Notes under the pieces: generated by a model
What the model was told of the DNA's origin: nothing
Seen by the model: only the letters and a program-made list of their open reading frames with translations
The model's database searches: none
Assembly (NCBI GenBank): GCA_902800305.1
Contig: CADCDP010000038.1
Coordinates: forward strand, 1-32,556
Origin: an uncultured Bacteroidales bacterium
Lineage (GTDB): Bacteria; Bacteroidota; Bacteroidia; Bacteroidales; Bacteroidaceae
Length of the DNA: 32,556 bases
Direction of reading: 5' to 3'
Program-made: the position numbers and the translations under genes
Shown here: piece after piece, positions 16,043 through 23,089 of the stretch
Layout: each line of letters starts with the position of its first letter
Position numbering within the stretch: the stretch's first letter is position 1

Positions 16043-17218
16043 ATGTTGACATACGAATTTCTTCAACACTACTGGTGGTTCCTGGTTTCGCTGCTGGGAG
16101 CATTGTTGGTTTTCCTCCTGTTTGTGCAGGGAGCCAATTCTCTTATTTTCTCCCTCGGAGGCACAGAAGAAGGCCGTCGGCTAGTGGTCAACTCCACAGG
16201 CCGCAAATGGGAGTTCACCTTCACCACACTCGTCACCTTTGGTGGAGCCTTTTTCGCTTCGTTCCCCCTCTTCTACAGCACCAGCTTCGGTGGAGCCTAT
16301 TGGCTGTGGATGCTCATCCTCTTCACTTTCGTGCTACAAGCCGTCAGCTATGAGTTCCAGAACAAACTCGGTAATCTGTTGGGCACACGCACTTTCCAGT
16401 TCTTCCTCATCCTCAACGGCATCATGGGGCCTCTGTTGCTCGGTGGTGCAGTAGCCACCTTCTTCGAAGGTTCCAACTTCCTCATTGCCAAAGACAATCT
16501 CGTTGCCTCCCCCTTGGCACTCGACAGCCAAGACGTTGCGCTGACACCCATCATCAGCCAGTGGGCCAATGCTTCTCACGGACTCGATGCCCTGCTCAAC
16601 CCGTGGGTGCTCATCTTCGGTTTCGCCGTAATGTTCCTTGCCCGTACACTCGGCATCCTCTATATAATAAATAATGTGGCCGACGAGGACATCCGTTCGC
16701 GTGGTTCCGTGCGCCTCTTGGGCACAGCCATCCCCTTCGTCATCCTTTTCGTGGCCTACCTTGTCCATCTGCTCTTAAAAGAAGGCTTTGCCGTTATGCC
16801 CGAAAGTGGCCTCATCGTCATGGAGCCATACAAATACCTCCACAACCTGCTCACCCTCTGGCCGCTCTCCGTCCTCCTGCTCATCGGTGTGGCACTCGTA
16901 CTCTACGGCATCATCAGCACCATCCTCTCGAAGACCTACATCGGCGGCATCTGGCCAACGGGCATCGGCACCGTCCTCACCGTCCTGGCACTCCTGCTTT
17001 GTGCCGGATGGAACGACACCGCCTACTACCCTTCGACCGCCGACCTCCAGTCATCACTCACTTTGGCCAACTCCTGCTCCAGCGAGTTCACCCTGCGCAC
17101 CATGTTCTACGTCAGCCTCCTCATCCCCTTCGTTCTGGCTTACATCGTTCACGCATGGCGCAGCATCGACCACAAAAAGCTCGACAAACAGGAGATTGCC
17201 ACCGACCACGCATACTGA
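16043..17218 (+). CDS. cydB: Cytochrome bd ubiquinol oxidase subunit II
   Basis: CydB is the second membrane subunit of the bd oxidase and stabilises the haem centre of CydA. This 391-aa protein has about nine hydrophobic helices, starting with WWFLVSLLGALLVFLLFVQG. It carries GRKWEFTFTTLVTFGGAFFASFPLFYS, typical of the family. The C-terminal helix (YVSLLIPFVLAYIVHAW) is followed by a short charged tail. It is the last gene of the DUF4492-cydA-cydB unit and ends just before a bidirectional terminator. Confidence 0.95.
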   Translation: MLTYEFLQHYWWFLVSLLGALLVFLLFVQGANSLIFSLGGTEEGRRLVVNSTGRKWEFTFTTLVTFGGAFFASFPLFYSTSFGGAYWLWMLILFTFVLQAVSYEFQNKLGNLLGTRTFQFFLILNGIMGPLLLGGAVATFFEGSNFLIAKDNLVASPLALDSQDVALTPIISQWANASHGLDALLNPWVLIFGFAVMFLARTLGILYIINNVADEDIRSRGSVRLLGTAIPFVILFVAYLVHLLLKEGFAVMPESGLIVMEPYKYLHNLLTLWPLSVLLLIGVALVLYGIISTILSKTYIGGIWPTGIGTVLTVLALLLCAGWNDTAYYPSTADLQSSLTLANSCSSEFTLRTMFYVSLLIPFVLAYIVHAWRSIDHKKLDKQEIATDHAY

Positions 17219-17235
17219 CACTTCATATATGTAAT

Positions 17236-17271
17236 AAAAAAAGCAAGGGCTTGTTTGTCCTTGCTTTTTTT
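17236..17271. terminator. Bidirectional intrinsic terminator between cydB and the OmpH-like gene
   Basis: AAAAAAAGCAAGG (17236-17248) pairs with CCTTGCTTTTTTT (17259-17271) around a 10-nt loop. The A and T runs on the outer arms make it work in both directions, which fits the two convergent genes. Confidence 0.85.
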
Positions 17272-17317
17272 ATGGGATATATTTAACTTCTTTTTCCGTT
17301 CTTCCAATTATTGTCTC

Positions 17318-17944
17318 TTACTTTTTCTCCTTCTTTGGAGCAGTCTTCGTGTATCGCTTGTTGAGGGCTTTCACCACTTCTTCGGTCACATCGTAAGCCT
17401 CGTTAGCATAGAGCACATTGTCGATGCCAGACGACTTGCAGAGGATGAAGTCGTAGCCCTTCTCTTTGGCGTATGACTTAGTGAAATTCTGGATGGTGTC
17501 GGTCAAAGCCTGAAACTCCTTCTGGTATTCCTCCTGAAGAGAATTGCTGAGACGTGCTTGCAGCGATTCGAGGTCTTGCTGGAGCTTAGCGAGACGTGCC
17601 TGCTCAGCCTCAAACTGCTGTTGAGTGAACTGGTTGCTCTGGTACTTACGGTTAAATTCCTGCATCTGAGCCGTGAAAGTCTTGCCCTTTGCGTTGATGG
17701 TCGATTCAGCATTGGCACGCTTCTTGGTGAACTCTTCTTCGAGGTCTTTGCACTTCTGATACTGCGACGTGAGCGTGTCTATCAGCACGTATGCGATTTT
17801 GTAACTCTGCCCCTTGCCTGCAGGTGCTTTCTCTGCGACGGCTGCCGGAGCAGCATCTTTATCAGCATTGTTGCAAGAGGTGATGGTCGCAGCAACAGCA
17901 ACCATGAAAAGTCCGCTAAGGACGAGTGTAGTAGTTTTTTTCAT
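17318..17944 (-). CDS. OmpH/Skp-family lipoprotein
   Basis: This 208-aa protein has a lipoprotein signal peptide (lipobox ITSC, Cys24) and an Ala/Lys-rich linker. A Skp-like region begins with YKIAYVLIDTLTSQYQ, and a long coiled coil (about 65-150) rich in Gln and Glu follows. It ends with YDFILCKSSGIDNVLYAN, typical of OmpH. Skp proteins are periplasmic chaperones that hold unfolded outer-membrane proteins. The lipid anchor suggests this one is membrane tethered, a form common in Bacteroidetes. It lies 19 bp after a small membrane-protein gene and is probably co-transcribed with it. Confidence 0.88.
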   Translation of the reverse strand: MKKTTTLVLSGLFMVAVAATITSCNNADKDAAPAAVAEKAPAGKGQSYKIAYVLIDTLTSQYQKCKDLEEEFTKKRANAESTINAKGKTFTAQMQEFNRKYQSNQFTQQQFEAEQARLAKLQQDLESLQARLSNSLQEEYQKEFQALTDTIQNFTKSYAKEKGYDFILCKSSGIDNVLYANEAYDVTEEVVKALNKRYTKTAPKKEKK

Positions 17945-17963
17945 TGAGTCTTTATTTTTTGTA

Positions 17964-18167
17964 TTATTCTTTCACTGCGTATGGCGACTTGTGGCGCATC
18001 GCGTATTCTTGACTCTGTACACAAGTCACCCCACGCTCACGCATTGCTTTCGACTGACTCACGTGCGTCTTCACAAATCGGCCATTCTTTTTCAAAAGGA
18101 CACGAACGGAAAGCAAAAGTACTGCAATGCCTACAATTATCACACAGAAAAGCATTGTTTTCAGCAT
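17964..18167 (-). CDS. Small conserved single-pass membrane protein
   Basis: This 67-aa protein has an N-terminal transmembrane helix (MLFCVIIVGIAVLLLSVRVLL), then a basic segment (KKNGRFVKTHV), and SQSKAMRERGVTCVQSQEYAMRH. Proteins of this form, ending in an (A)MRxRGxxCVQSQ-like motif, occur in many Bacteroidetes; their function is unknown. A -7 box at 18206-18199 would give a leader of about 25 nt. It sits directly upstream of the OmpH-like lipoprotein, so a role in the envelope is likely. Confidence 0.75.
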   Translation of the reverse strand: MLKTMLFCVIIVGIAVLLLSVRVLLKKNGRFVKTHVSQSKAMRERGVTCVQSQEYAMRHKSPYAVKE

Positions 18168-18183
18168 AAAATCTTTACCTTTG
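18154..18183 (+). promoter_or_regulatory. Candidate promoter for the 105-aa gene
   Basis: ATTG (18154-18157), an 18-bp spacer, then TACCTTTG (18176-18183). The expected start is near 18190, about 90 nt before the ATG at 18281. Confidence 0.45.
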
Positions 18184-18198
18184 TAACCAAATTCTTTG

Positions 18199-18206
18199 CA
18201 AAGATA
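18199..18206 (-). promoter_or_regulatory. -7 box for the small membrane protein and OmpH-like gene
   Basis: The minus strand reads TATCTTTG. The -33 position is only TTAG. The start is expected near 18192, next to the plus-strand start, so the two promoters overlap and RNA polymerase could occupy only one at a time. Confidence 0.5.
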
Positions 18207-18280
18207 AGAGTTAAATGGTTTGCCGCTAAATGAAAGACCCGTTTTTTAACCTTATTTAGTAAAATTAAGTACTTCTGACG

Positions 18281-18598
18281 ATGAAAACAACTGAATTGAC
18301 CGATGGAACAAGACAAAAGGGCTACCCAAGAGGCAGTTTCCCAGTGCGTATCAGCGTAAAGGGGGCAGAAGGATGTAGTGCCCTCACACTCATCGATGCG
18401 TTTCTCACACAATCGAAACAAAAATACCTGTTGACCCTTCTTGAAACTGCAACGGGCGACGACTCACACGCCGAAGCGGTGATAGCCGTACCGTTTCCCG
18501 AACGTGAACACATCCGCATTGACTTCAACATCTTTGCCAGCGAGATGGAAGAAAAGCACGGAACGGGAATCTTCTTCCACATGGAGAGTGCCTTCTAA
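18281..18598 (+). CDS. Hypothetical 105-aa protein
   Basis: This soluble-looking protein has no signal peptide or membrane helix. Its N-terminus is polar (MKTTELTDGTRQKGYPRG). The middle is mixed helix/strand (ALTLIDAFLTQSKQKYLLTLLETATG), and the end is IRIDFNIFASEMEEKHGTGIFFHME. No family is recognised. A candidate promoter 90 nt upstream and a hairpin right after the stop support it as a real gene. It is the only plus-strand gene between cydB and prsA. Confidence 0.6.
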   Translation: MKTTELTDGTRQKGYPRGSFPVRISVKGAEGCSALTLIDAFLTQSKQKYLLTLLETATGDDSHAEAVIAVPFPEREHIRIDFNIFASEMEEKHGTGIFFHMESAF

Positions 18599-18599
18599 T

Positions 18600-18635
18600 G
18601 AGGGCGTATCAAAAGTAACATTATGGTACGCCCTC
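18600..18635. terminator. Hairpin between the 105-aa gene and the DUF1963 gene
   Basis: GAGGGCGTA (18600-18608) pairs with TACGCCCTC (18627-18635) across an 18-nt loop, starting right after the 105-aa stop. A short T-rich stretch (TTTTATT) follows on the plus strand. The two flanking genes converge, so it may serve both. Confidence 0.55.
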
Positions 18636-18679
18636 TATCAGTTTTATTCGTGCTCGGAAAAACACGTGATGTTTTGCTG

Positions 18680-19312
18680 TTAGAATGAGAAGAGGTGGCA
18701 GACGACCTTGTCCCAATAACGGTTCTGCAAGTGTTCTGGACGGATGAGAAAATTGAGTGTACCGCAGTCGTGGAAGATGAGGTTCCAGCGGTCTTCTCCA
18801 TCGATTTGCAAAAGGGAGAGTGCGCCGGGGAGTGCCTCGCGCACCTCTTCAATATATGGCTGACCCAGCAGACGCAGGCCGTCGGTGTTCTCGCAACAGG
18901 TTGAGAACGTGATGGCCTCGGCAGGCAGTGTGGCTGGTGTGCCATCGGGATAACGCAGGTGATGGGTGTGCAGGTCGGCGCACGACGGCGAATAGAGCAC
19001 ACGGAAATACTCGGGTTGCCACAGCCCCAAACCCGGATAGGCGGGCGTGTCGAGGGTGCCGAGGAAGTAGTCGAGGGCAGCAAAGAAGTAAAGCATCCCC
19101 TCGTGGGGCAACAGTCCCTCGGGGTCTAAGGCGGCAATATCCTCGCAGCGTATCTGACAGACGAAGGTCAGCGGGTCCTGATACGTCTCGCCGTCCTCAT
19201 CCGTCACCGTCACGTCAGGCCAGTCCAGCTGCTCGGGCATATCTGGCTCGCCCCACCACTTGCTCTGACCAGTCAGGGGGGTATCTATAGGATGTGTCTG
19301 AAGCTCAATCAC
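18680..19312 (-). CDS. DUF1963 (YwqG-like) protein
   Basis: This 210-aa protein shows the DUF1963 pattern: GQSKWWGEPDMPEQLDWP near the N-terminus, PLTFVCQIRCEDIA, and LPHEGMLYFFAALDY. The last part (about 130-210) ends in a LLQIDGEDRWNLIFHDCGTLNFLI block typical of YwqG. The function is not established; family members often lie beside toxin-immunity and other interaction genes. The start is GTG, since no ATG precedes the conserved region. Just upstream is a repeat shared with the leader of the 551-aa gene. It is the last gene of the minus-strand cluster. Confidence 0.75.
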   Translation of the reverse strand: MIELQTHPIDTPLTGQSKWWGEPDMPEQLDWPDVTVTDEDGETYQDPLTFVCQIRCEDIAALDPEGLLPHEGMLYFFAALDYFLGTLDTPAYPGLGLWQPEYFRVLYSPSCADLHTHHLRYPDGTPATLPAEAITFSTCCENTDGLRLLGQPYIEEVREALPGALSLLQIDGEDRWNLIFHDCGTLNFLIRPEHLQNRYWDKVVCHLFSF

Positions 19313-19320
19313 GTTTTATC

Positions 19321-19346
19321 GCAGCTTGGCCGCAGTTTAAGGTTTA
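19321..19346 (-). repeat. Leader repeat copy A, before the DUF1963 gene
   Basis: This 26-bp element sits 8 nt upstream of the GTG start and also covers the stop of the 159-aa gene. It shares 17 identical bases (CCGCAGTTTAAGGTTTA on the plus strand, 19330-19346) and a similar GC(A/G)GCTTG flank with copy B. Confidence 0.7.
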
Positions 19347-19816
19347 AGGCTTAGGTTCATCACGTCCCAACAGGTACAGCGGATGTCGCGAAGGTCTTCC
19401 TCGTTGAGTTTCCTTTCGGGATATAGCGGCTTGAGCGGCATGTCGTCCTGCCACGTTCCCTCGAAGCGGTAGTCCCACCATTTCGTACACACACCTTCGC
19501 GGTAGGAGCCATCGGGGTGTTCGGGATGGATGAGACGTCCGCAGTCATACTCACCCTCGGAGTACCACTCGTAACGGCTGGTCGGCCTGATTCCACACTC
19601 GGCCAGATAGCCCTTGCCCTGTCGCACACCATGCTCGAAATGGCCTTTATATACCATTCTGCCCACCTCCCTGTAATACTCTCTGAGGTCGGGATACTGC
19701 GGGAAGGGTATGTGCTCCTCATCCACGAAGTATTCCAGACGGCCCTCGCCATGCGGCAGACCGTTGGTGTCCCGTTCACCTTCGTATTCCAATCGGATAA
19801 TCTTTCTTGGTTCCAT
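19337..19816 (-). CDS. MORN-repeat protein, 159 aa
   Basis: The product has MORN-like repeats: YEGERDTNGLPHGEGRLEY (about 10-28), YKGHFEHGVRQGKGYL (about 56-71), and a degenerate FEGTWQDDMP (about 117). Between them are acidic and aromatic stretches. MORN repeats form beta-hairpin scaffolds that bind proteins or lipids. There is no signal peptide, so it is probably cytoplasmic. It lies 39 bp after the 551-aa MORN gene and 24 bp before the DUF1963 start. The precise role is unknown. Confidence 0.72.
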   Translation of the reverse strand: MEPRKIIRLEYEGERDTNGLPHGEGRLEYFVDEEHIPFPQYPDLREYYREVGRMVYKGHFEHGVRQGKGYLAECGIRPTSRYEWYSEGEYDCGRLIHPEHPDGSYREGVCTKWWDYRFEGTWQDDMPLKPLYPERKLNEEDLRDIRCTCWDVMNLSLKP

Positions 19817-19855
19817 AGTTGGTTGTTTTTCAGCGTTTTCAGAACAATCAAAATC

Positions 19856-21511
19856 TTATTCTACGATCCACGTCAGTTCTACCGAGTAGTCGTCGCCGTC
19901 ATAGACGCAGCCGTCGCTATACTCGTCGCCGTCAATCGACTCCGACAAGTGCAGCGGCTGGTCAGGCGTGAGCGTGTATGTCTCGTCGTAGAAGGATATG
20001 GTGATGGCTTCCTGGGTGATTTTAGTAATCTCATAGTTCCAGAAACCGTCGATATCCAGCGTACCCAGCTTGGCCTCCATGTCATATTCCTTGTACTTCC
20101 ACTCGCCATCACTGTAAACCGTCCAACTCTTGTTACCGCTCTTCACGTGCAGCATGACCTTACCCGTAAACGTCTCTTCGTCGTCGATGTATTGACCATC
20201 AATGAATTTGCCCTCATAGCGGCGTTTGCCATGATAGTCGTTGCCCACAAGCACACCCTGACCGTCGGGGCGGTCATTCTTTACCTCGCCTTCATAGACC
20301 CATTCATCATGGTTGTAACTGATGTGCCCATCGGCCCACACGTTGGCCGTCATCTCAGGGCCTACTCCCGTGGGGTTGGGCAGTGTCAACCGCTTGGAGG
20401 CACACCAGTCGCGCTGCCATTTCTTAGCCTCCACCCGTTCGCCTTTCAGCCAACGTTCACTACGGCACTTGGCCTTCTTGGCACAATGCACCTCCACGTA
20501 GCCGTCGTAGGGCTTGAAGTCCTTCACGTCGTCGCCATAGTGGTCGATGGAGTCGCCATTGGGTAGCCAGAGCGTGGCGCGGGTCGATAGCTTATAGATG
20601 TAGTTGCCGTACTTGTTGGACTCATAGTCGCCGCCGCGCTGTTCCACCTTGTATATCTTACCATCGATGGCGCGGAGCGTCAGGCGAAGCGTGATGCAGT
20701 CAACCTGGCTGCTTTCGTCAAGTTCCCAGTCCAGCACCTTGTACTGGAACAGGTCGTCTGGTCCCTGGTAGCGGACGATTTTGTCGCCGGCGTACCACTC
20801 TCTCACCCAAGGATCATCCTTGCCAGAGTAAGTCTTCTCCAAGAACAGCTCGAAGCCATAGCGGCGACCGCCGTGCAAGAACATGGCGATGCTGTCAGGC
20901 ATGCCCGCCGACGGATAGTCTGTGGAGCACGGCGGACGCTTGATGCGGAACACGCCGTGCAGACCCCACCATTCGGGTTTCTTGTCCTTCGAGGTGTTGA
21001 TCCAGGCGTGCTCTATGTAGCTGCCGTCGGCAAAGGTATAACGTCCCTCTGCGGCGTAAGCCGGGCCGTTGATGCTGGCATAGCTCAGGTGGAACGTGCC
21101 CTTGAAGTGGTCGCCGTTGGGATAGAACACCTCTCCGTCGCCGATAGGGCCTTCCAGTTCCTGCCGGATGGTGTCTCCCCACTGCCAGTCACCCTTATAG
21201 ATGATTTCCTTGGCAAGCAGCCGGACGCAGTAGCAGTTGCGGCTATAGACACCCCCGCCAACATGGTGCTCGCTGCTGGACACCTCTACCTCCTCATCAA
21301 TCTTGATGGTGTAGGTCTTGCCGTACAGTGCAAGCGTGATTTGTGCGCCATCGTAGGCTGTCACCGTGTTTGTCGCACACAACTTGGGCAGCGGTTTGCC
21401 CACTACAATATCACTCTCGTCCACCTCGTAGTGCTTAAGAGGCATGGAAGTCACCGTAGCACCTCGGTCCACATGGCTGTTATAAACGTTGATGTAACAC
21501 GCTACTGACAT
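19856..21511 (-). CDS. Large MORN-repeat protein, 551 aa
   Basis: This long acidic protein has no signal peptide or membrane helix. It has several MORN-type units, such as GDGEVFYPNGDHFKGTF, YAAEGRYTFADGSYIE and WVYEGEVKNDRPDGQGVLVG followed by KRRYEGKFIDGQY. The two ends carry similar modules: ITLALYGKTYTIKIDEEVEV near residue 55 and ITISFYDETYTLTPDQPLHL near the C-terminus, each followed by a Gly/Asp/Tyr-rich stretch. So one module seems to bracket the MORN array. No enzymatic motif is seen. It is the second gene of the cluster, after the Sel1/TPR gene. Confidence 0.7.
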   Translation of the reverse strand: MSVACYINVYNSHVDRGATVTSMPLKHYEVDESDIVVGKPLPKLCATNTVTAYDGAQITLALYGKTYTIKIDEEVEVSSSEHHVGGGVYSRNCYCVRLLAKEIIYKGDWQWGDTIRQELEGPIGDGEVFYPNGDHFKGTFHLSYASINGPAYAAEGRYTFADGSYIEHAWINTSKDKKPEWWGLHGVFRIKRPPCSTDYPSAGMPDSIAMFLHGGRRYGFELFLEKTYSGKDDPWVREWYAGDKIVRYQGPDDLFQYKVLDWELDESSQVDCITLRLTLRAIDGKIYKVEQRGGDYESNKYGNYIYKLSTRATLWLPNGDSIDHYGDDVKDFKPYDGYVEVHCAKKAKCRSERWLKGERVEAKKWQRDWCASKRLTLPNPTGVGPEMTANVWADGHISYNHDEWVYEGEVKNDRPDGQGVLVGNDYHGKRRYEGKFIDGQYIDDEETFTGKVMLHVKSGNKSWTVYSDGEWKYKEYDMEAKLGTLDIDGFWNYEITKITQEAITISFYDETYTLTPDQPLHLSESIDGDEYSDGCVYDGDDYSVELTWIVE

Positions 21512-21521
21512 AATTTTGAGC

Positions 21522-21548
21522 GCGGCTTGTACCGCAGTTTAAGGTTTA
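21522..21548 (-). repeat. Leader repeat copy B, before the 551-aa MORN gene
   Basis: This 27-bp element lies 10 nt upstream of the ATG and shares 17 identical bases (21532-21548) with copy A. It lies in the gap before the upstream gene, not over its stop codon. Confidence 0.7.
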
Positions 21549-21586
21549 TTGTTTTATGTTTAAAGAGTTTCGACTTTCAATTTCCT

Positions 21587-22762
21587 TCACGTCCATGCGT
21601 CAAATCGTCCGTCATCGTCATCAAGTTCTTCCTCTGGCAGTTTCTCAAACAGAGGCATCCAGTAGCGCTCCATTTCTTCCTTATGACGTAGCAGGAAGGC
21701 GGGGTCATCCACACGCCGCAATTCACTCAACGCTTCTTCGTCGTCTGGGCGATAGCGAGCGGCCTTGAGAGCGAGTTCTCCTATCTCCATGGACGACAGT
21801 GTCCTGCTTGGCGGCAGACAACCGGCACGCGCCTCCGTCACCATCTCCTTGATGCAGGTGGTGTCGGCCAGCCGAATACCCGCTTCCAGATAGTCGAAAG
21901 CTTTTTCCAAGTCCTCGGGAAATCCCAGTTCCCCATAATAATGGTGATACCACAAATAATAGGCACAAGTGCCGTCGCCCAGCTCCAGTCCTCGGTGCAG
22001 ACGCTTGTCGATAGCCTGATGAATCCTGACCTGTTCGGCTTCATCCAGCGCATTGAAATCCTCTTCGCTCATATCCGCTTGGTAGAACATACACAAGGCA
22101 CAGTCCTGCCGTATGCCCTCCTCCATATATTCCTCATACAGAGCCATATTACCACGCTGCAAATAGGTGGTTGCCAGAAAGAAATAGGCATCCTGCTCAC
22201 CACGGTCAAGGGCCTGTTCATAGCATCGGATGGCATCGTCCTGTCTGTCCATCTCTGTGTAGGCAAAGGCCAATAGGCAGAGCCACATCGGGTCGCTGTC
22301 CCTCTCTGTGGCGATGCGCTGTTCTATTTCGACGGCCACCTGTGCGGGTTCGGCCTCGCAGTAGATGCCGAAGATGCGTTTGCGTGCATCTGTCTGGGCT
22401 GCATACGTGCTGCCACATTCGACGGCCTGCCGCAACAGTAGTTTGCTACCTTCTACATCCATATCCGACGGGCGGGTTAAAGATGTCTCGCCATAGCGCA
22501 TCATTTGGGAATAAGCGGCCAAGCTGTCTGGCAGTGCGTCCCTGGTGCGGTCAAACAATGTTTCAGCTTCTCCTATCGCCCCTTCATAAGGATTCTTGAA
22601 ATAGAGCCAGCGTCCGTAACCGTACTGTGCAAAGGCATCGCCCTGGTCAGCTTCCCTTTGCAGCATAGCGACCTCTTCCTTGGAGAGCCGCAGCACTCGC
22701 TCCTTGGTGCGGAAACGTCGCAGGAACTGTTCGTCGTGTGTGTTGATAAGCGGGGTGTTCAT
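21587..22762 (-). CDS. Sel1/TPR-like helical repeat protein
   Basis: This 391-aa acidic protein is built of helical repeats: ADQGDAFAQYGYGRWLYFKNP, AVECGSTYAAQ, a TPR at LLAFAYTEMDRQDDAIRCYEQALDRG, AYFFLATTYLQRGNMALYEEYMEEG, and a Sel1-like LEKAFDYLEAGIRLADTTC. It is a scaffold for protein interactions and has no catalytic domain. The ATG at 22762 is chosen because the -7 box at 22805-22798 would start transcription near 22791, leaving about 29 nt of leader. The frame is open further upstream, but that part lies over the promoter. It is the first gene of the MORN/DUF1963 cluster. Confidence 0.72.
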   Translation of the reverse strand: MNTPLINTHDEQFLRRFRTKERVLRLSKEEVAMLQREADQGDAFAQYGYGRWLYFKNPYEGAIGEAETLFDRTRDALPDSLAAYSQMMRYGETSLTRPSDMDVEGSKLLLRQAVECGSTYAAQTDARKRIFGIYCEAEPAQVAVEIEQRIATERDSDPMWLCLLAFAYTEMDRQDDAIRCYEQALDRGEQDAYFFLATTYLQRGNMALYEEYMEEGIRQDCALCMFYQADMSEEDFNALDEAEQVRIHQAIDKRLHRGLELGDGTCAYYLWYHHYYGELGFPEDLEKAFDYLEAGIRLADTTCIKEMVTEARAGCLPPSRTLSSMEIGELALKAARYRPDDEEALSELRRVDDPAFLLRHKEEMERYWMPLFEKLPEEELDDDDGRFDAWT

Positions 22763-22797
22763 GGGCTTTAGGTTACAGATAGCAAATAATTTTGCCA

Positions 22798-22805
22798 CAA
22801 AGATA
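22798..22805 (-). promoter_or_regulatory. -7 box of the Sel1/MORN/DUF1963 cluster
   Basis: The minus strand reads TATCTTTG. No TTTG is present at the -33 position. The distance to the chosen ATG fits a normal short leader. Confidence 0.5.
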
Positions 22806-22846
22806 CACTTTTTTTGGTAGAACCGCACGTTTCTTCCATTTTTTTG

Positions 22847-22854
22847 TAAGTTTG
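22847..22854 (+). promoter_or_regulatory. Rightward -7 box before the structured intergenic region
   Basis: TAAGTTTG matches TAnnTTTG. No good -33 box is seen. It would start transcription near 22861 and read the hairpins that follow. An ATG at 22867 opens a 68-codon frame, but it looks non-coding. Confidence 0.35.
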
Positions 22855-22860
22855 CCCCCA

Positions 22861-23013
22861 AAAAACATGAACAAGGAAGGAAATCCTTGCCTGGCCTCGA
22901 AGGGAGAGGTCAGGCAAGTTTGTGTATGGAGGTTGCTTTCTTGTTTCCTTCTCTCGGTAGAGAGGCAAGGAGGGCGGTGCCGTCCGCCGTGGCGGAAGCA
23001 CCGCCCTCCTTTT
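22861..23013 (+). ncRNA. Candidate structured small RNA
   Basis: This stretch has three hairpins in a row. Arms 22886-22898 and 22906-22918 form a 13-bp stem with one G-T wobble and a 7-nt loop. TCTCT/AGAGA form a small stem at 22950-22963. Arms 22967-22980 and 22998-23011 form a 14-bp GC-rich stem followed by four T. The last looks like an intrinsic terminator, and with the -7 box at 22847 would define an RNA of about 150 nt. It could also be a dispersed repeat or the 3' end of the minus-strand lipoprotein transcript. Confidence 0.35.
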
Positions 23014-23040
23014 GTCGATGGTATCACAGAATGCCAGAGC

Positions 23041-23063
23041 GGCCGGCCTTTGAAGGGCCGGCC
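23041..23063. terminator. GGCCGGCC hairpin after the surface lipoprotein gene
   Basis: Two copies of GGCCGGCC (23041-23048 and 23056-23063) pair with a short loop, 27 bp beyond the lipoprotein stop. It is very stable but lacks a T-run. A terminator or 3'-end stabilising role for the minus-strand transcript is likely. Confidence 0.4.
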
Positions 23064-23089
23064 ACCTTCTTAACGGGTGAATGGTAATA

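Noticed and set aside
19517..20566. 349-codon plus-strand frame opposite the MORN genes
   Set aside because: It is antisense to two repeat proteins whose composition makes long opposite frames likely; no domain is seen.
18680..22762. Toxin-immunity locus or defence island
   Set aside because: DUF1963 can occur near toxins, but no toxin, nuclease, protease or secretion component is found in the window.
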